Of a stretch of DNA of 64,000 nucleotides, positions 9,309-18,786 are shown piece after piece. Every line of letters begins with the position of its first letter. The stretch's first letter is position 1. Under the pieces are notes generated by a model. It was not told the DNA's origin. It saw only the letters and a list, made by a program, of their open reading frames with translations, and did not search any database. The position numbers and the translations under genes are program-made. The stretch covers positions 1 through 64,000 of the forward strand of contig JAUYAR010000148.1 of assembly GCA_030693415.1 (NCBI GenBank). Direction: 5' to 3'. The stretch is from Candidatus Cloacimonadaceae bacterium. Lineage in GTDB: Bacteria > Cloacimonadota > Cloacimonadia > Cloacimonadales > Cloacimonadaceae.

Positions 9309-12302
9309 CTATCTAAGCATTATTGCCTTTTGGTTGGCTGTATGTCCGTTTTGTTCCAAACGGAAGAAGTAAATGCCGGAGGAGACGGGTCTGTCTTTGT
9401 CGTCTTTGCCGTTCCAGGAAAGAATGTGTTTCCCTTCGGGGAGGATGCCGTCAAACATGGTCTTGACCCGTTGTCCTTTAATATTATAGATCTTCAGGCT
9501 GGCGGGTGCTTTTCCCTGAAGCTCAAAGCCGATTTTGCTATCGTTGCGGAAAGGATTGGGATTTATGGACATCCGGATCGGAACGCTTATCGTCTTTGAG
9601 CTTCGCCGCTGTGCCATAAATGCGTATCTCTGTTCGGAAAAACCAATGCTCAGGGATTTTGCTCCTTGGGAAGTTTTGGCTTGCATCCAGAGATAGTTAT
9701 TGGGATTGGGAATTGTTGCCAGAGAGGATAGATCGAGCCAATTCGTCCATTCTACCATACCGACGTTGTCAAAAAGAGCTTGAACGGTGCCGCCGGCGGA
9801 GTTTGTGATCGTGAGCAGGATGTCATAGAAATATGCGTTGGAAGGGAAAGTCAACTCTTTGTAAAACCATGTCCATTCAGTGGTTCCATTGATGTTCGCG
9901 GTGATGTTTTCGGTGCCGACGGTGCTTGTCGAGGTTCTGGTATTCCAATAGCGGATGATGATGTTGGCGTTTGTAGCGCTGCGGGTCTTGATCCATCCGT
10001 GCAGAGTGTATTTCTTGGTGTTGTCATAGCATTTCATGCGGCGCTTGAAGGTGGCGGTGGTGGTTTGTCCGTTTGAGGGGGCGAGCAAAGCGCTTCGGGC
10101 ACCGTCAAAGGCGTTCATAGTCTCAAAAGCGGGTATGCTCCACAGGGAACTGCCCTCATCTTCGAAATTGCCAAACCAGATCAATTCTTTACCGAGTCGG
10201 AGCTGTCCATCGCTCACGGGAGAGACATTGGTGACGCTGTTTATGCTTCCATAGCGTGGGAGTTTGAAGGGTTGAGTGGTGTTTCCGATCGTGCCGCTGG
10301 GTTGCAACTGCTTCTGAAAGTTATAGTTGGAAGTATTCGCAGTGAGATCGTCCATGTCCATCACCACCTTGGCGGAACAATCCTGATAATCCACGATGAG
10401 TTTGGTATTGAGCTCTGTGCTGCGCATTGCGAGGTAATCGAGAATATGCGCCGCGAGCACTCCGGTGGCTGGTTTGGGGATAAAATCGTCAATATACAGA
10501 GGACGGACGAGGAAGTTTGAGAAACCGGAATGATCCGCATCCGCGTAGAGAATCATCGAAGGCATAGTCTCCGGATAGGTGAGATCAAAGGCAAAGTTTC
10601 CCAGCGAATGCGCGATGAGTTTGCCGTTATAGACTTCCAATCCTTGGATGATGTGGGGATGATGCACAATCACGAGGTCGGCTCCGGAATCGACAGTCCA
10701 TCTGCGAATTTCCAGATCCCACAGGTGTGGAACGTCCGTGCGATAGTTGTAATCCTCATCCTCGAGGTCGCCCAGGAAGGGGTTGTTTTTGTCATAGCCG
10801 CTGCCCGGCGTCACGGAATACTCGCTGCCTCCGTGCATTTCCACGATCTTGAGATCGGCAAAGCCCTGCACGGCATTGATTTGCTGCATGATGTAATATG
10901 GGGTCATGTAAGCAAAACCAGGTTTGTTGTATCCCGCTTGCAAATAGGGCTGAGCGTTGTTATATTGTCCGGTGCGGTCGGAGCTTGCCAAAAACGCGAT
11001 GTTGAGCCCGTCTTTGTTTATGAAAACCGGTGCGTATGCCTCGTAGGAATTGGCTCCCGAACCGCTGTGGATGATGTTGTTTTGTTCAAGCAGACCGATC
11101 ATCTGTTGCATGCCCACGAGCCCATAATCGAGCGTGTGGTTGTTTGCCGTGCTGACCTTGTCGATGCCGGCATAGACCAATCCGCTGATGTTGGAAGGGC
11201 TGCCGCGATAGACCACGGATTTGGTAGGATGCGGAGTGCCAACGTTGCAAAGCACCACTTCGAGGTTGGCAACCGTGATATCCGCAGCATTGCCAATCAG
11301 ATGCACTGTAGGTTGAAAGATGGCGTTCACGCCCAGGGTGGGGATGATGCCTCCCGCTTGTTCATAGGCGCGGGCGAGCATCACGTCACCGATGAAGTTC
11401 ATCCGGATCGGAAGAGAGCTGATGCCATCATCCACTTCGACGAGGCATGAAGCGTAGCCCCATTTTCCGCCGCTGTCTCTCACCCTGAGGGTCGCCCTGT
11501 AGGGGTGGTTGTCCGCAACAGTGTAAGTGTGATAGGGGTTGGCGAGGTTGCTGGTCGTGCTGTCTCCAAAGTTCCATGCATAGGTGAATGTATCGCTGTC
11601 GGGGTCAATCACGAGGCTGCTAAATTGCACTCCGACGTTCCGGGTAGTTCCCAATCCGGCACTTTGGAAAGTAATTTGGTATGAGACGGTTATCTGCGGT
11701 GCCTGATTGATATCACTGGTGATGTTGAGGATGTTGTCAAAGAAAACCGAGCGGGAGCTAATTCCATCCAGATCATTGACATAGACGATCGAAGTGATCA
11801 GCGGGTAATATTCGAAAAAGGAAAACCAATCATCCGCGATCGGAAATAGATATTGATTCCAGGTGTTGTTTGAGAAAGCGCCTTGATAGACGGGTACCCA
11901 CTGTTCGAGATTGAGAATCCTCGTGCCGCCGATGGAATAGAAAAGCACATTAACGCCGTCTGAGAAACCGATGCCCTGGATATTGGCACCGCTCGAGGTC
12001 TTGGCGGCGATCTCGAAAACGGTGCTGCTACTTACCAGTATAGGAGTGATGAATTGTTGTTTCCAGGTGTTTCCAGTCAATGACAATGAGTAGGCGCTGT
12101 TGTTATATGTTCCTGTAGTAACGAGTTGCCATGCAGTGGGTTGGATGTCCTCATTCAGCCAGGAATAGAGCGTCACCGCCCCGCTTTCGAAATTTTCGAT
12201 CACGTCAAAGCGGCTTTGCGCAAAAAGTGTTCTGCAAAGTATAACCATTCCCAGGCAAAGCAATATCGACCGGGTGTTCTTGAAGAATCGGTGCGGTTTC
12301 AT
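9309..12302 (-). CDS. Secreted CapA-like metallophosphatase with PKD and FlgD-like sorting domain
   Basis: This protein of about 997 residues begins at the ATG at 12302, which has a CAGGAG site six bases upstream and starts a signal peptide (ILLCLGMVILCRTLFA). In order it shows a carbohydrate-binding-like beta domain (~40-190), a PKD domain (DPDSDTFTYAWNFGDST, ~210-290) and a CapA/PgsA-type metallophosphatase (~300-580). The last carries NFIGDVMLAR, STANNHTLDYG and VHHPHIIQGLEVYNGKLIAHSLGNFAFD. A second beta-sandwich (~690-850) precedes the last ~80 residues, a FlgD-like Ig fold (NPFRNDSKIGFEL to SSGIYFFRL), the usual C-terminal export signal of type IX secretion substrates. CapA relatives act in poly-gamma-glutamate capsule assembly; here the enzyme would sit outside the cell and its substrate is unknown. 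Confidence 0.85.
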   Translation of the reverse strand: MKPHRFFKNTRSILLCLGMVILCRTLFAQSRFDVIENFESGAVTLYSWLNEDIQPTAWQLVTTGTYNNSAYSLSLTGNTWKQQFITPILVSSSTVFEIAAKTSSGANIQGIGFSDGVNVLFYSIGGTRILNLEQWVPVYQGAFSNNTWNQYLFPIADDWFSFFEYYPLITSIVYVNDLDGISSRSVFFDNILNITSDINQAPQITVSYQITFQSAGLGTTRNVGVQFSSLVIDPDSDTFTYAWNFGDSTTSNLANPYHTYTVADNHPYRATLRVRDSGGKWGYASCLVEVDDGISSLPIRMNFIGDVMLARAYEQAGGIIPTLGVNAIFQPTVHLIGNAADITVANLEVVLCNVGTPHPTKSVVYRGSPSNISGLVYAGIDKVSTANNHTLDYGLVGMQQMIGLLEQNNIIHSGSGANSYEAYAPVFINKDGLNIAFLASSDRTGQYNNAQPYLQAGYNKPGFAYMTPYYIMQQINAVQGFADLKIVEMHGGSEYSVTPGSGYDKNNPFLGDLEDEDYNYRTDVPHLWDLEIRRWTVDSGADLVIVHHPHIIQGLEVYNGKLIAHSLGNFAFDLTYPETMPSMILYADADHSGFSNFLVRPLYIDDFIPKPATGVLAAHILDYLAMRSTELNTKLIVDYQDCSAKVVMDMDDLTANTSNYNFQKQLQPSGTIGNTTQPFKLPRYGSINSVTNVSPVSDGQLRLGKELIWFGNFEDEGSSLWSIPAFETMNAFDGARSALLAPSNGQTTTATFKRRMKCYDNTKKYTLHGWIKTRSATNANIIIRYWNTRTSTSTVGTENITANINGTTEWTWFYKELTFPSNAYFYDILLTITNSAGGTVQALFDNVGMVEWTNWLDLSSLATIPNPNNYLWMQAKTSQGAKSLSIGFSEQRYAFMAQRRSSKTISVPIRMSINPNPFRNDSKIGFELQGKAPASLKIYNIKGQRVKTMFDGILPEGKHILSWNGKDDKDRPVSSGIYFFRLEQNGHTANQKAIMLR

Positions 12303-12334
12303 GGCAACTCCTGTCAAGTTATTTAAAAGGGCAA

Positions 12335-12357
12335 GAGGCACCCGGATTGGGCACCTC
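12335..12357 (-). terminator. Weak terminator candidate after iorB
   Basis: A short interrupted stem (GAGG..CCC / GGG..CCTC with a 2x2 internal mismatch) lies between iorB and the CapA-like gene. On the minus strand it is followed by TTGCCCTTTT. The mismatch makes it weak, so transcription may run through into the CapA-like gene. Confidence 0.3.
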
Positions 12358-12373
12358 CATGCGTGAAATTATG

Positions 12374-12949
12374 CTATTCTATCTCGGCATTGATCCCCGC
12401 TTTCAAAGCGCGCAGATTGCCTTCCACGATTGCTTCGCCTTTACGGGAAAAGCTCGCGGTGATGGCATCTGCGATCTCATCCGAGGAAAATCCGAGGTGT
12501 CCGATCGCAGCTCCAAGGACGACGATATTCATACTGCGGTTTGCCTTCACCGCTTTGGCGATGACGTCCGCATCGATGAGCACGTGATTGGGGATCTTGC
12601 GAATTTCGGCATAGATCGCTTCCAGATCAGGATAAACAGCGACGTTATTGAAGGGTGTTTTATTGGTGATGATCCATCCATCCGGGGCGAGGTAGGGCAG
12701 ATAGCGCAAGGCTTCCATCGGTTCCACGGAAAGGATCATATCAGCTTTGCCCAAAGAGATCAGATCGCTCCAGATCGGTTCGCTGGATAGGCGAAGGTGG
12801 GATTGCACGTCTCCGCCGCGTTGGCTCATACCGTGAACTTCGGCTTGTTTGAGATGCCAGCCACGCTTCAGCGCCGCGTGTCCGATGATCGTGGCGATGG
12901 TCAAGATGCCCTGACCGCCCACTCCGGCGAGAATGATGTCCTTTTTCAT
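12374..12949 (-). CDS. iorB: Indolepyruvate:ferredoxin oxidoreductase, beta subunit
   Basis: This 191-residue protein starts MKKDIILAGVGGQGILT and continues QAEVHGMSQRGGDVQSHLR, both diagnostic for the gamma/beta-type subunit of 2-oxoacid:ferredoxin oxidoreductases of the IorB class. With IorA it converts aryl pyruvates, made by transamination of aromatic amino acids, to aryl-acetyl-CoA, reducing ferredoxin. I place the start at 12949, not the longer frame at 12994, because it forms an ATGA overlap with iorA's stop and begins exactly at the conserved N-terminus. The pair suggests amino-acid fermentation. Confidence 0.93.
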   Translation of the reverse strand: MKKDIILAGVGGQGILTIATIIGHAALKRGWHLKQAEVHGMSQRGGDVQSHLRLSSEPIWSDLISLGKADMILSVEPMEALRYLPYLAPDGWIITNKTPFNNVAVYPDLEAIYAEIRKIPNHVLIDADVIAKAVKANRSMNIVVLGAAIGHLGFSSDEIADAITASFSRKGEAIVEGNLRALKAGINAEIE

Positions 12950-14553
12950 GCTGGTGTCTCCAATTTGTTCTTTTTCTTCAGGGTTTGCACGCACTCGCGG
13001 CGCGGAATAATCACGGAAACGCCATTGTAGGCGATCTCCTCTTTATAGATTCGCACCATATCCTCATAGTTTTTCTTGAAGGGGACGAAAACGCGGATGT
13101 GATCTCTGGAAACTCCGATACCGGCACAGATATCTTCCAATCTGCCAACGGCGGTGTAATCCTGTCCGCCGGTCATGCCCGTGGTGGCGTTATCAAGGAT
13201 CACGACCACCACGTTTGAGTTTTCATAGATGCAATCCATCAGTCCCGTCATGCCGGAATGCGCGAATGTGGAATCTCCGATCACTGCTACAGCGGGAAAG
13301 AGACCTGCGTCGGAAGCACCTTTTGCCATCGTGATTGATGCACCCATATCCACGCAGGAATTGATCGCGTTGTAGGGTGGTAAAAAGCCCAAGGTATAGC
13401 AGCCGATATCGCTGAAGACGTGTCCTCTGCCATATTCTGCAACCGCTTCGTTGAGAGCGATGTAGCTATCGCAGTGAGGGCAGCCGACACAGAGAGCCGG
13501 AGGTCTTGGACAGATGACAGCGGGGATGATTGATCCGAATGTATCCGGAAGCCCAAGTGCGACGGCGACTTTATTTGGATTGAGTTCTCCATCGCGGCTC
13601 AAAGTGCCGTCCAGTCTGCCTTTGATCGGCTTTGTGCCATTGAAGGAGGCACCTTTGATGCTTTCTTCCACGATCGGCATGCCTTCTTCAAGCACCAAAA
13701 TGCTGTCGCAGAGGTCGTAGAGCGCGTGGATGGCTTTCATCGGAAGTGGATATTGGCATATCTTGAGCACGGGATAGGGAATCTCGCGATCTTGAAAAAC
13801 CTCGCGCAAATAGTTGTATGCCAGCCCAGTGGCGATGATTCCGATCGTCAAATCCGGCGCTTCCAGATGGAAACTATTGAATGGACTCTCCAGCGACGCG
13901 TGCACAAAGCTATTCTGAAGCTCGATCAAGTGTTTGTATTTCCTGCGTGCGATCGCGGGAAGGAGCATAAATTGAAAGAGGTCGTCCGGTTTCTTCAACG
14001 GATTCTGCCGCAAAGGTTCTCGGCGCATCACTCCGCTGCGGGAATGCGACAGACGCGTGGTCAGACGAATCATCACAGGGATGTGAAATCTCTCCGAAAG
14101 CTCGAAGCCATGAAATGCCATATCATAACATTCCTGTTGGTTGGAGGGTTCGAGCACGGGGATCATGGCAAACTTGCCGTAATATCTCGAATCCTGCTCG
14201 TTTTGGGATGAATGCATGGAAGGATCATCCGCCACAGTGATTATTAGCCCGCCGTTGGCACCTGTGAAAGCTGAATTCATAAATGGATCGGCGGCTACGT
14301 TCAAGCCCACGTGCTTCATGCAAGCCATAGTGCGTTTGCCGCTATAGCTCATTCCGATGGCGGATTCCATCGCGGTTTTCTCATTGGAAGACCATTGTCG
14401 GTGAACACCGCCGGCTTCCGCTTGTTTGCTGTGTTGGACATATTCCACAATCTCCGTGGAAGGCGTGCCCGGATAGGCGTAAAACCCCGATATACCAGCA
14501 TCCAGGGCGCCTTGTGCCAAAGCTTCGTCTCCCAATAACATCAGTTTTTCCAT
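12946..14553 (-). CDS. iorA: Indolepyruvate:ferredoxin oxidoreductase, alpha subunit (no ferredoxin domain)
   Basis: This 535-residue protein holds the pyrimidine-binding fold at the N-terminus (GALDAGISGFYAYPGTPSTEI, EKTAMESAIGMSYSGKRTM). The thiamine-diphosphate fold follows, with LCVGCPHC near residue 350, SDIGCYTLGFLPP and GDSTFAHSG...NVVVVILDN, the GDSx(~27)N cofactor motif. The ATG at 14553 has a clear AAGGAG site. Ordinary IorA is about 580-620 residues and ends in a two-cluster ferredoxin domain with eight cysteines. This one stops after VIIPRRECVQTLKKKNK and has only one cysteine there, so that domain is missing. The four-base overlap with iorB leaves no room for a frameshifted remainder. 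Electrons must therefore leave through another protein. Confidence 0.93.
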   Translation of the reverse strand: MEKLMLLGDEALAQGALDAGISGFYAYPGTPSTEIVEYVQHSKQAEAGGVHRQWSSNEKTAMESAIGMSYSGKRTMACMKHVGLNVAADPFMNSAFTGANGGLIITVADDPSMHSSQNEQDSRYYGKFAMIPVLEPSNQQECYDMAFHGFELSERFHIPVMIRLTTRLSHSRSGVMRREPLRQNPLKKPDDLFQFMLLPAIARRKYKHLIELQNSFVHASLESPFNSFHLEAPDLTIGIIATGLAYNYLREVFQDREIPYPVLKICQYPLPMKAIHALYDLCDSILVLEEGMPIVEESIKGASFNGTKPIKGRLDGTLSRDGELNPNKVAVALGLPDTFGSIIPAVICPRPPALCVGCPHCDSYIALNEAVAEYGRGHVFSDIGCYTLGFLPPYNAINSCVDMGASITMAKGASDAGLFPAVAVIGDSTFAHSGMTGLMDCIYENSNVVVVILDNATTGMTGGQDYTAVGRLEDICAGIGVSRDHIRVFVPFKKNYEDMVRIYKEEIAYNGVSVIIPRRECVQTLKKKNKLETPA

Positions 14554-15274
14554 CTAAGTCTCCTTAGTCTATTTTTTGTTTATCTATATCTATTGATCAC
14601 ACTTTCTAAAAGAGCTGGCAAGACTCACAGCGAGATATTAAAACTATGCAAACTGCATGGTTAGCCTCAGCGCACAGAATCACAGGCATTCAATTATAGT
14701 CAAGTATTTTATCGTGCCGAGTTGAATCACTGATCGGGAGACTGTTCAAAATCTCCCGCGATACTTCCCTGCATTAGGTAGGTTTCATCGAGAAATAGTG
14801 GTCTGAGTATTGTCTTTTATCGTTTTCGCTGTAGTGCAGAATAAACCAAATCAATTAGTTTAACGCCAAGCAAACCACAAATCCCCTCATGGATGACATT
14901 GAGCTAACAATATGATATGTAATGAGATATGTCGCCCCTATCGGGGCTTTGTTTATGGTTTTGGGTACTTACTTTGATAAACTTCTTTATTTCACCAAAC
15001 TATGATAGTGTCACGTCCAGCTTGGGCTGGGGAATTCCGATTCCCCACAGCCTAATAAACCATAGCCGAATCGGAGTTCGGCTTCCCAAAAGGCTGGGGA
15101 GTTCGGCAACCCAAGTCTATAATTTTAACTCACAAATAGCCCTCCAATACCTGTGCAAGCAGCACAATCCGGCTAAGGCTTATTGAAAGTCAAAACCCGA
15201 TACCCCAATGGCATCTTTCTTGCAATCGGCTTGTGTCATTGTTGTACTCGTAGTATCTGCTCTGATCAAGAACC
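14554..15274. other. Intergenic region of about 720 bases, no gene supported
   Basis: No frame here has coding character. The region contains GAGACTGTTCAAAA at 14738, framed as a small hairpin by GGGAG/CTCCC. A GCCCC/GGGGC hairpin at 14933-14945 is followed by TTTGTTT on the plus strand, and the inverted-repeat block at 15021-15115 is listed separately. The iorA promoter should lie near its left end, but I see no convincing -35/-10 pair. Confidence 0.6.
15021..15115. repeat. Structured intergenic repeat with nested inverted repeats
   Basis: The block begins CTTGGGCTGGGGAATTCC and ends AGTTCGGCAACCCAAG, so its outer ends (CTTGGG/CCCAAG) pair. Inside are GGCTGGGGA repeated in direct orientation at 15025 and 15092, and a hairpin GCCGAA..TTCGGC at 15064-15082. 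It has the look of an extragenic repeat; I see no second copy in this window. Confidence 0.55.
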
Positions 15275-15877
15275 TCAATTCTGTTGCATTTGATCCGGCT
15301 CCCTTGAGGCTGATATTGGGTTGCAAAACAAGTTGATCACTGAAATCGTAGGTGCGGCTGGGATGTAGATCTGTGCATGAATGCCGTTTGTTGCGATGTT
15401 ATCTCTCATCCAGATTATTAACTTACTGAAAGAGAAAGAGTCGTCAATTCCATCGGTTGCATTTGCGCTGGGGATTGAGACATCGACTCCGTTGAGCACA
15501 TAAGTTACACTATCTGGTATTGCTGTTACATTTATGGAAAACACTGAATCAATAACAGCATTTGATCCTGCTGAAGCCCATTTAGTATAGATTGAATCTG
15601 CAGGTTCCGCTGGATTATCGAATTCACTATCAATTACGTATGCAAAAGAAAATGAACAAGATATCGTAACGATACGGATATATTCGCTACTAATAGTATT
15701 GAATTTAAGAGCAATATAACGTTGATCCTTAGACATAGAGAACATTGTATAAGGGTAACTGCTCCCGCCTTGATTGTCCACAGTGCTTCTATCGCTCCCA
15801 TCGAGTCTGGAACGGAACAACCCCGCTTTTTCGCAGTAAACATAATTCTCTATCTCAGAGTAACAAGGATTGACCAT
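15275..15877 (-). CDS. Hypothetical protein, probable 3' remnant of a beta-propeller protein
   Basis: This is a frame of 200 codons with no signal peptide and no recognised family. Its N-terminus (ENYVYCEKAGLFRSRLDGSDR) resembles a blade of TolB/DUF5050-type propellers, and QRYIALKFNTISSEYIRIV reads like the next blade. The ATG at 15877 has its purine-rich stretch directly abutting it, and only seven bases separate it from a large hairpin repeat. I infer that the 5' part of the gene was lost where the repeat now sits. The C-terminus (SAGSNAVIDSVFSINVTAIPDS...) is beta-rich. Expression is doubtful. Confidence 0.4.
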   Translation of the reverse strand: MVNPCYSEIENYVYCEKAGLFRSRLDGSDRSTVDNQGGSSYPYTMFSMSKDQRYIALKFNTISSEYIRIVTISCSFSFAYVIDSEFDNPAEPADSIYTKWASAGSNAVIDSVFSINVTAIPDSVTYVLNGVDVSIPSANATDGIDDSFSFSKLIIWMRDNIATNGIHAQIYIPAAPTISVINLFCNPISASREPDQMQQN

Positions 15878-15884
15878 CCCCTTT

Positions 15885-16012
15885 GCATTACGGAATCAAT
15901 ACGGACTCATTACGGACTAAGTCCGTATTGACTCCGTAATGCTAAGGAAGTAGTGCAGGATGCCGATCCTGCGAAACTGTTTCCCCCCGCAGCATCGGCA
16001 TGCTGCGCTACT
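15885..16012. repeat. Composite repeat: 11-mer hairpin plus two inverted 25-bp palindromes
   Basis: 15885-15942 is a hairpin whose left arm iterates an 11-mer (TACGGAATCAA, TACGGACTCAT, TACGGACTAAG) and whose right arm returns as GTCCGTATTGACTCCGTAA. Seven bases on, 15950-15973 is the palindrome GCAGGATGCCGATCCTGC, and 15987-16012 is the related palindrome with GCAGCAT arms in inverse orientation. The latter matches 2311-2336 at 24 of 26 positions. The block ends three bases before the lipoprotein gene's stop codon. Confidence 0.85.
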
Positions 16013-16014
16013 CG

Positions 16015-18786
16015 TCACTCAGTGATGTAAAATACTCCGGGATTGTCCACCAGACAGACCGCGCAGTTTCCGATCATGATGAATTCATAGATCGGCTCGT
16101 CTGTGAAAGCGGGAACGTGGACAAATTCCGTCAATGAGCCGTTTATATCTTTGAAGAAAAGACGATAATCCTGAGCTGGTACAAAGTCCGGAATGGGAAT
16201 ATACACAAAAGGCAGATCCGCATCTGATGGCAGATCGTAGAAATTGGGCGCGATCATCACTCCGGCGGGATTGCGAAACTCGATGCGATAGGCGTTCAGA
16301 GGAGTTATCGGAGCCTGGTAATCAGGGATTCTGATCATGTTTATCCGCGAAAACAGGGGTAGAGGGTTTCCGATCAGGTTTGCCGGCACATTCATCTGTG
16401 CCTGGTAGAGGGAAACGATGTGATCGCGGATGTTCGTGTTGATGACCGTGTTTACAAACAGATGGGGGTTGGAGTCAATCATAACTCTGTAAAAGCCATT
16501 TGAGGACAACAGGAAGGAAATATGTCCATCCGCGCTTGAAAAGTGCCAGGGATCTGGATCCACAGCTTGCGGATAGCTATAGATGCGATAATATTCTCCC
16601 TGCACTTCGGAAAAGAGCAGATTCTCGTTTCTGGCGCTTTGTTTAATGCGGATAAAGGGGTTATGATTTGCAAAGAACAGATCGGGAAATTCGATATAAA
16701 AGGAGTAAGCGTCACTGAGCGGGCTTAGCTGATATTGATTTGCCAGCACGGAATAGGTATCGGGCAGCCTTGTTTCGCGCTTGATCCTCAAAACCCGATT
16801 CTCGCCCAGGGGCTGCGATGAATCCAGATGAACTTCCCAGTCAAAATCGTCGAACTCCATCTTGGCAAACATACGCAGGTTTAAGATGGAAGGAGCGTCA
16901 AATCCCTGTCCCTGAATCAGATATCCTGGAAATGCCGGGGATATTTCCAGCTTCCCATTCACATATCTAAAGGTATTATGTTCCAGTGTGTTGGATACTC
17001 TGTAGCGGACAAAGCGAGGAAACTGGAAATCGGGAGCAAAATTCACGATGCTTTGGGTTCCGGACTGATGAGCATAACTTAAAAACAGGTTAGCAGGCAG
17101 GGAATTGCGCTCACGTTTCTCGGAAACGGCGGAGATTTTAAGCATGGAAACTGTGCTGCCCAAAGTATATGGTTGTCCGCTGAGCCATGGATGCTGCTGA
17201 GCGATCGGGGCTTTGTGCTCCAAAAGCACGCTGCTAAAAGCAGTGTCACTATCTTGCCAGGAAACAAAGCCCTTGGCATACTGGATAATGGCATTGGGTT
17301 TGAGGTGGGGGATAGAGGTGGCGATTGGGCTTTCGGATGCGTTTCCAAATAAATATGTTCCCGAAGAGTTAATCCCGCTATAGACGAAATCCGAGGAAAC
17401 ACTATAGTGCGATGCATCATAATCCGTGCCAAAAGACTTGTAATCCAGATGATCAGTCGTCTGGTTTCGGAAGATCCTAAACAACCGTGCCTGGCTGGCT
17501 AACGAATGCCGGTTGCGAAAGCCAAATTCGATCCAAGCGTCATTGGGGAGGCTTTCGATCGTGGTGCCGGATTGGGAAAATTCAAAGTGAAAAGCCTGCC
17601 ATGGATTCGCCAAAGCGAAGGGAGAACCGTTGAAATAATCATGGGTGATTGCTGAGACAGAAGGTAGCAGATTAACTTTGAGATTGAGATTTGGCATTGC
17701 CATATTCCTGAAATCGAACCAAATATCCTGCAGGAAGATGCTGCCAAAACTGCCGTCGAGAGGAATGTTCAGGCCTTGTTGATCGGAAAGCGGAGTGATC
17801 AGACAATACCTACCGCTTTTATTCAAAAAACTGATCAAGGTGCCATCCTGCACCAACCAGGTGTTTTCGCCTGAATCCCAACTGCTGATACCGGATGCGC
17901 CGACGCAGATCCATTGCTGATTGAAATTGCGTGATTCCGGCATGGAATAATGCACGATGACGGGATCATTTTCCGGGGCGGGGGCTTGGGTTTGCAGAGC
18001 AAGGACTTTTGTGTTCAGGGCAAAACCGGGGAAGAGAGTCTGTACAGCAGTAACATCTTCGCCACCGAGATTGTTTTCAATACTCAGATCAATCCTTTGC
18101 ACGGATGCCATATATGCTTGCGGAAACCATAAGCTGATCCGTTCATGATCATCAAAGATCAAAGCTTCGACCGCGCAATTGTTATCATCAATGCTCAAAT
18201 TCCCTGTTTCTCCGGGAATCTGGAGCTCGAGATCGCCATTGCCGCTGACGGCGAAAAAGCATCTTCCGGAGCCGTATGGATAGACCGCTACGCGCTCCGC
18301 GCTCAGTTGATATGTGTTCTTTACCAGATGGGCGTCTGCGAGATGCTCATTATTGATCAGATCGGTATAGATTGTGGCAAAATCGGGAATGGAATCTAAA
18401 ATGATCTCGCTGCCGCCTCTGAGGACAGAGATTCGGTAAGCATGAGTGAGGGCGGCGTTGGATTCCGCAAAGGCAAGGCTGTCTCTTTGCGTCAGAGCCG
18501 TCACTTTGCCAAACCGAAGCACATCTCCATACCAGAGAGCGTTATCGGCGATGCTTTCCTTTTTGATATAGAGAAAGCTGTTATCGTTGTCCGAGCGGAT
18601 CAAATGATCCATATAGATCTTGATCTCACTATTTTCTATATATAGTTTTGGATCGAGATTTGGAGGCAGTAGAGCATTTTCCCGCAAGTTGCAGGAAGCA
18701 AGTAGAGCAACCAATATCAGGCTGAGGAAGATCCGTGCCTTAGTATCGGAGAGAAATGTTAGTATGGATGAGATCGCTGTATTCAT
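16015..18786 (-). CDS. Large surface lipoprotein of unknown function
   Basis: This 923-residue protein begins with a signal sequence ending in a lipobox (ILVALLASC, Cys at residue 32), so it should be lipidated and anchored in a membrane. The rest is beta-rich, with many aromatic residues and no domain I recognise; pairs of cysteines at the end (IGNCAVCLVD) are notable. The ATG at 18786 overlaps the upstream TPR-barrel gene by 47 bases, so the true start may be a later non-ATG codon closer to the signal peptide core. It is the last gene of the PqqD/ATP-grasp operon. An outer-membrane surface or periplasmic partner of the barrel protein is plausible but unproven. Confidence 0.7.
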   Translation of the reverse strand: MNTAISSILTFLSDTKARIFLSLILVALLASCNLRENALLPPNLDPKLYIENSEIKIYMDHLIRSDNDNSFLYIKKESIADNALWYGDVLRFGKVTALTQRDSLAFAESNAALTHAYRISVLRGGSEIILDSIPDFATIYTDLINNEHLADAHLVKNTYQLSAERVAVYPYGSGRCFFAVSGNGDLELQIPGETGNLSIDDNNCAVEALIFDDHERISLWFPQAYMASVQRIDLSIENNLGGEDVTAVQTLFPGFALNTKVLALQTQAPAPENDPVIVHYSMPESRNFNQQWICVGASGISSWDSGENTWLVQDGTLISFLNKSGRYCLITPLSDQQGLNIPLDGSFGSIFLQDIWFDFRNMAMPNLNLKVNLLPSVSAITHDYFNGSPFALANPWQAFHFEFSQSGTTIESLPNDAWIEFGFRNRHSLASQARLFRIFRNQTTDHLDYKSFGTDYDASHYSVSSDFVYSGINSSGTYLFGNASESPIATSIPHLKPNAIIQYAKGFVSWQDSDTAFSSVLLEHKAPIAQQHPWLSGQPYTLGSTVSMLKISAVSEKRERNSLPANLFLSYAHQSGTQSIVNFAPDFQFPRFVRYRVSNTLEHNTFRYVNGKLEISPAFPGYLIQGQGFDAPSILNLRMFAKMEFDDFDWEVHLDSSQPLGENRVLRIKRETRLPDTYSVLANQYQLSPLSDAYSFYIEFPDLFFANHNPFIRIKQSARNENLLFSEVQGEYYRIYSYPQAVDPDPWHFSSADGHISFLLSSNGFYRVMIDSNPHLFVNTVINTNIRDHIVSLYQAQMNVPANLIGNPLPLFSRINMIRIPDYQAPITPLNAYRIEFRNPAGVMIAPNFYDLPSDADLPFVYIPIPDFVPAQDYRLFFKDINGSLTEFVHVPAFTDEPIYEFIMIGNCAVCLVDNPGVFYITE

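Noticed and set aside
10530-11450. A 306-codon plus-strand frame opposite the CapA-like gene
   Set aside because: It is a shadow of a well-supported minus-strand gene; its composition is unlike a protein and it has no start signals.
14933-14955. Plus-strand terminator (GCCCC/GGGGC with TTTGTTT)
   Set aside because: No plus-strand gene lies upstream of it, so it has nothing to end; kept only as a note in the intergenic entry.
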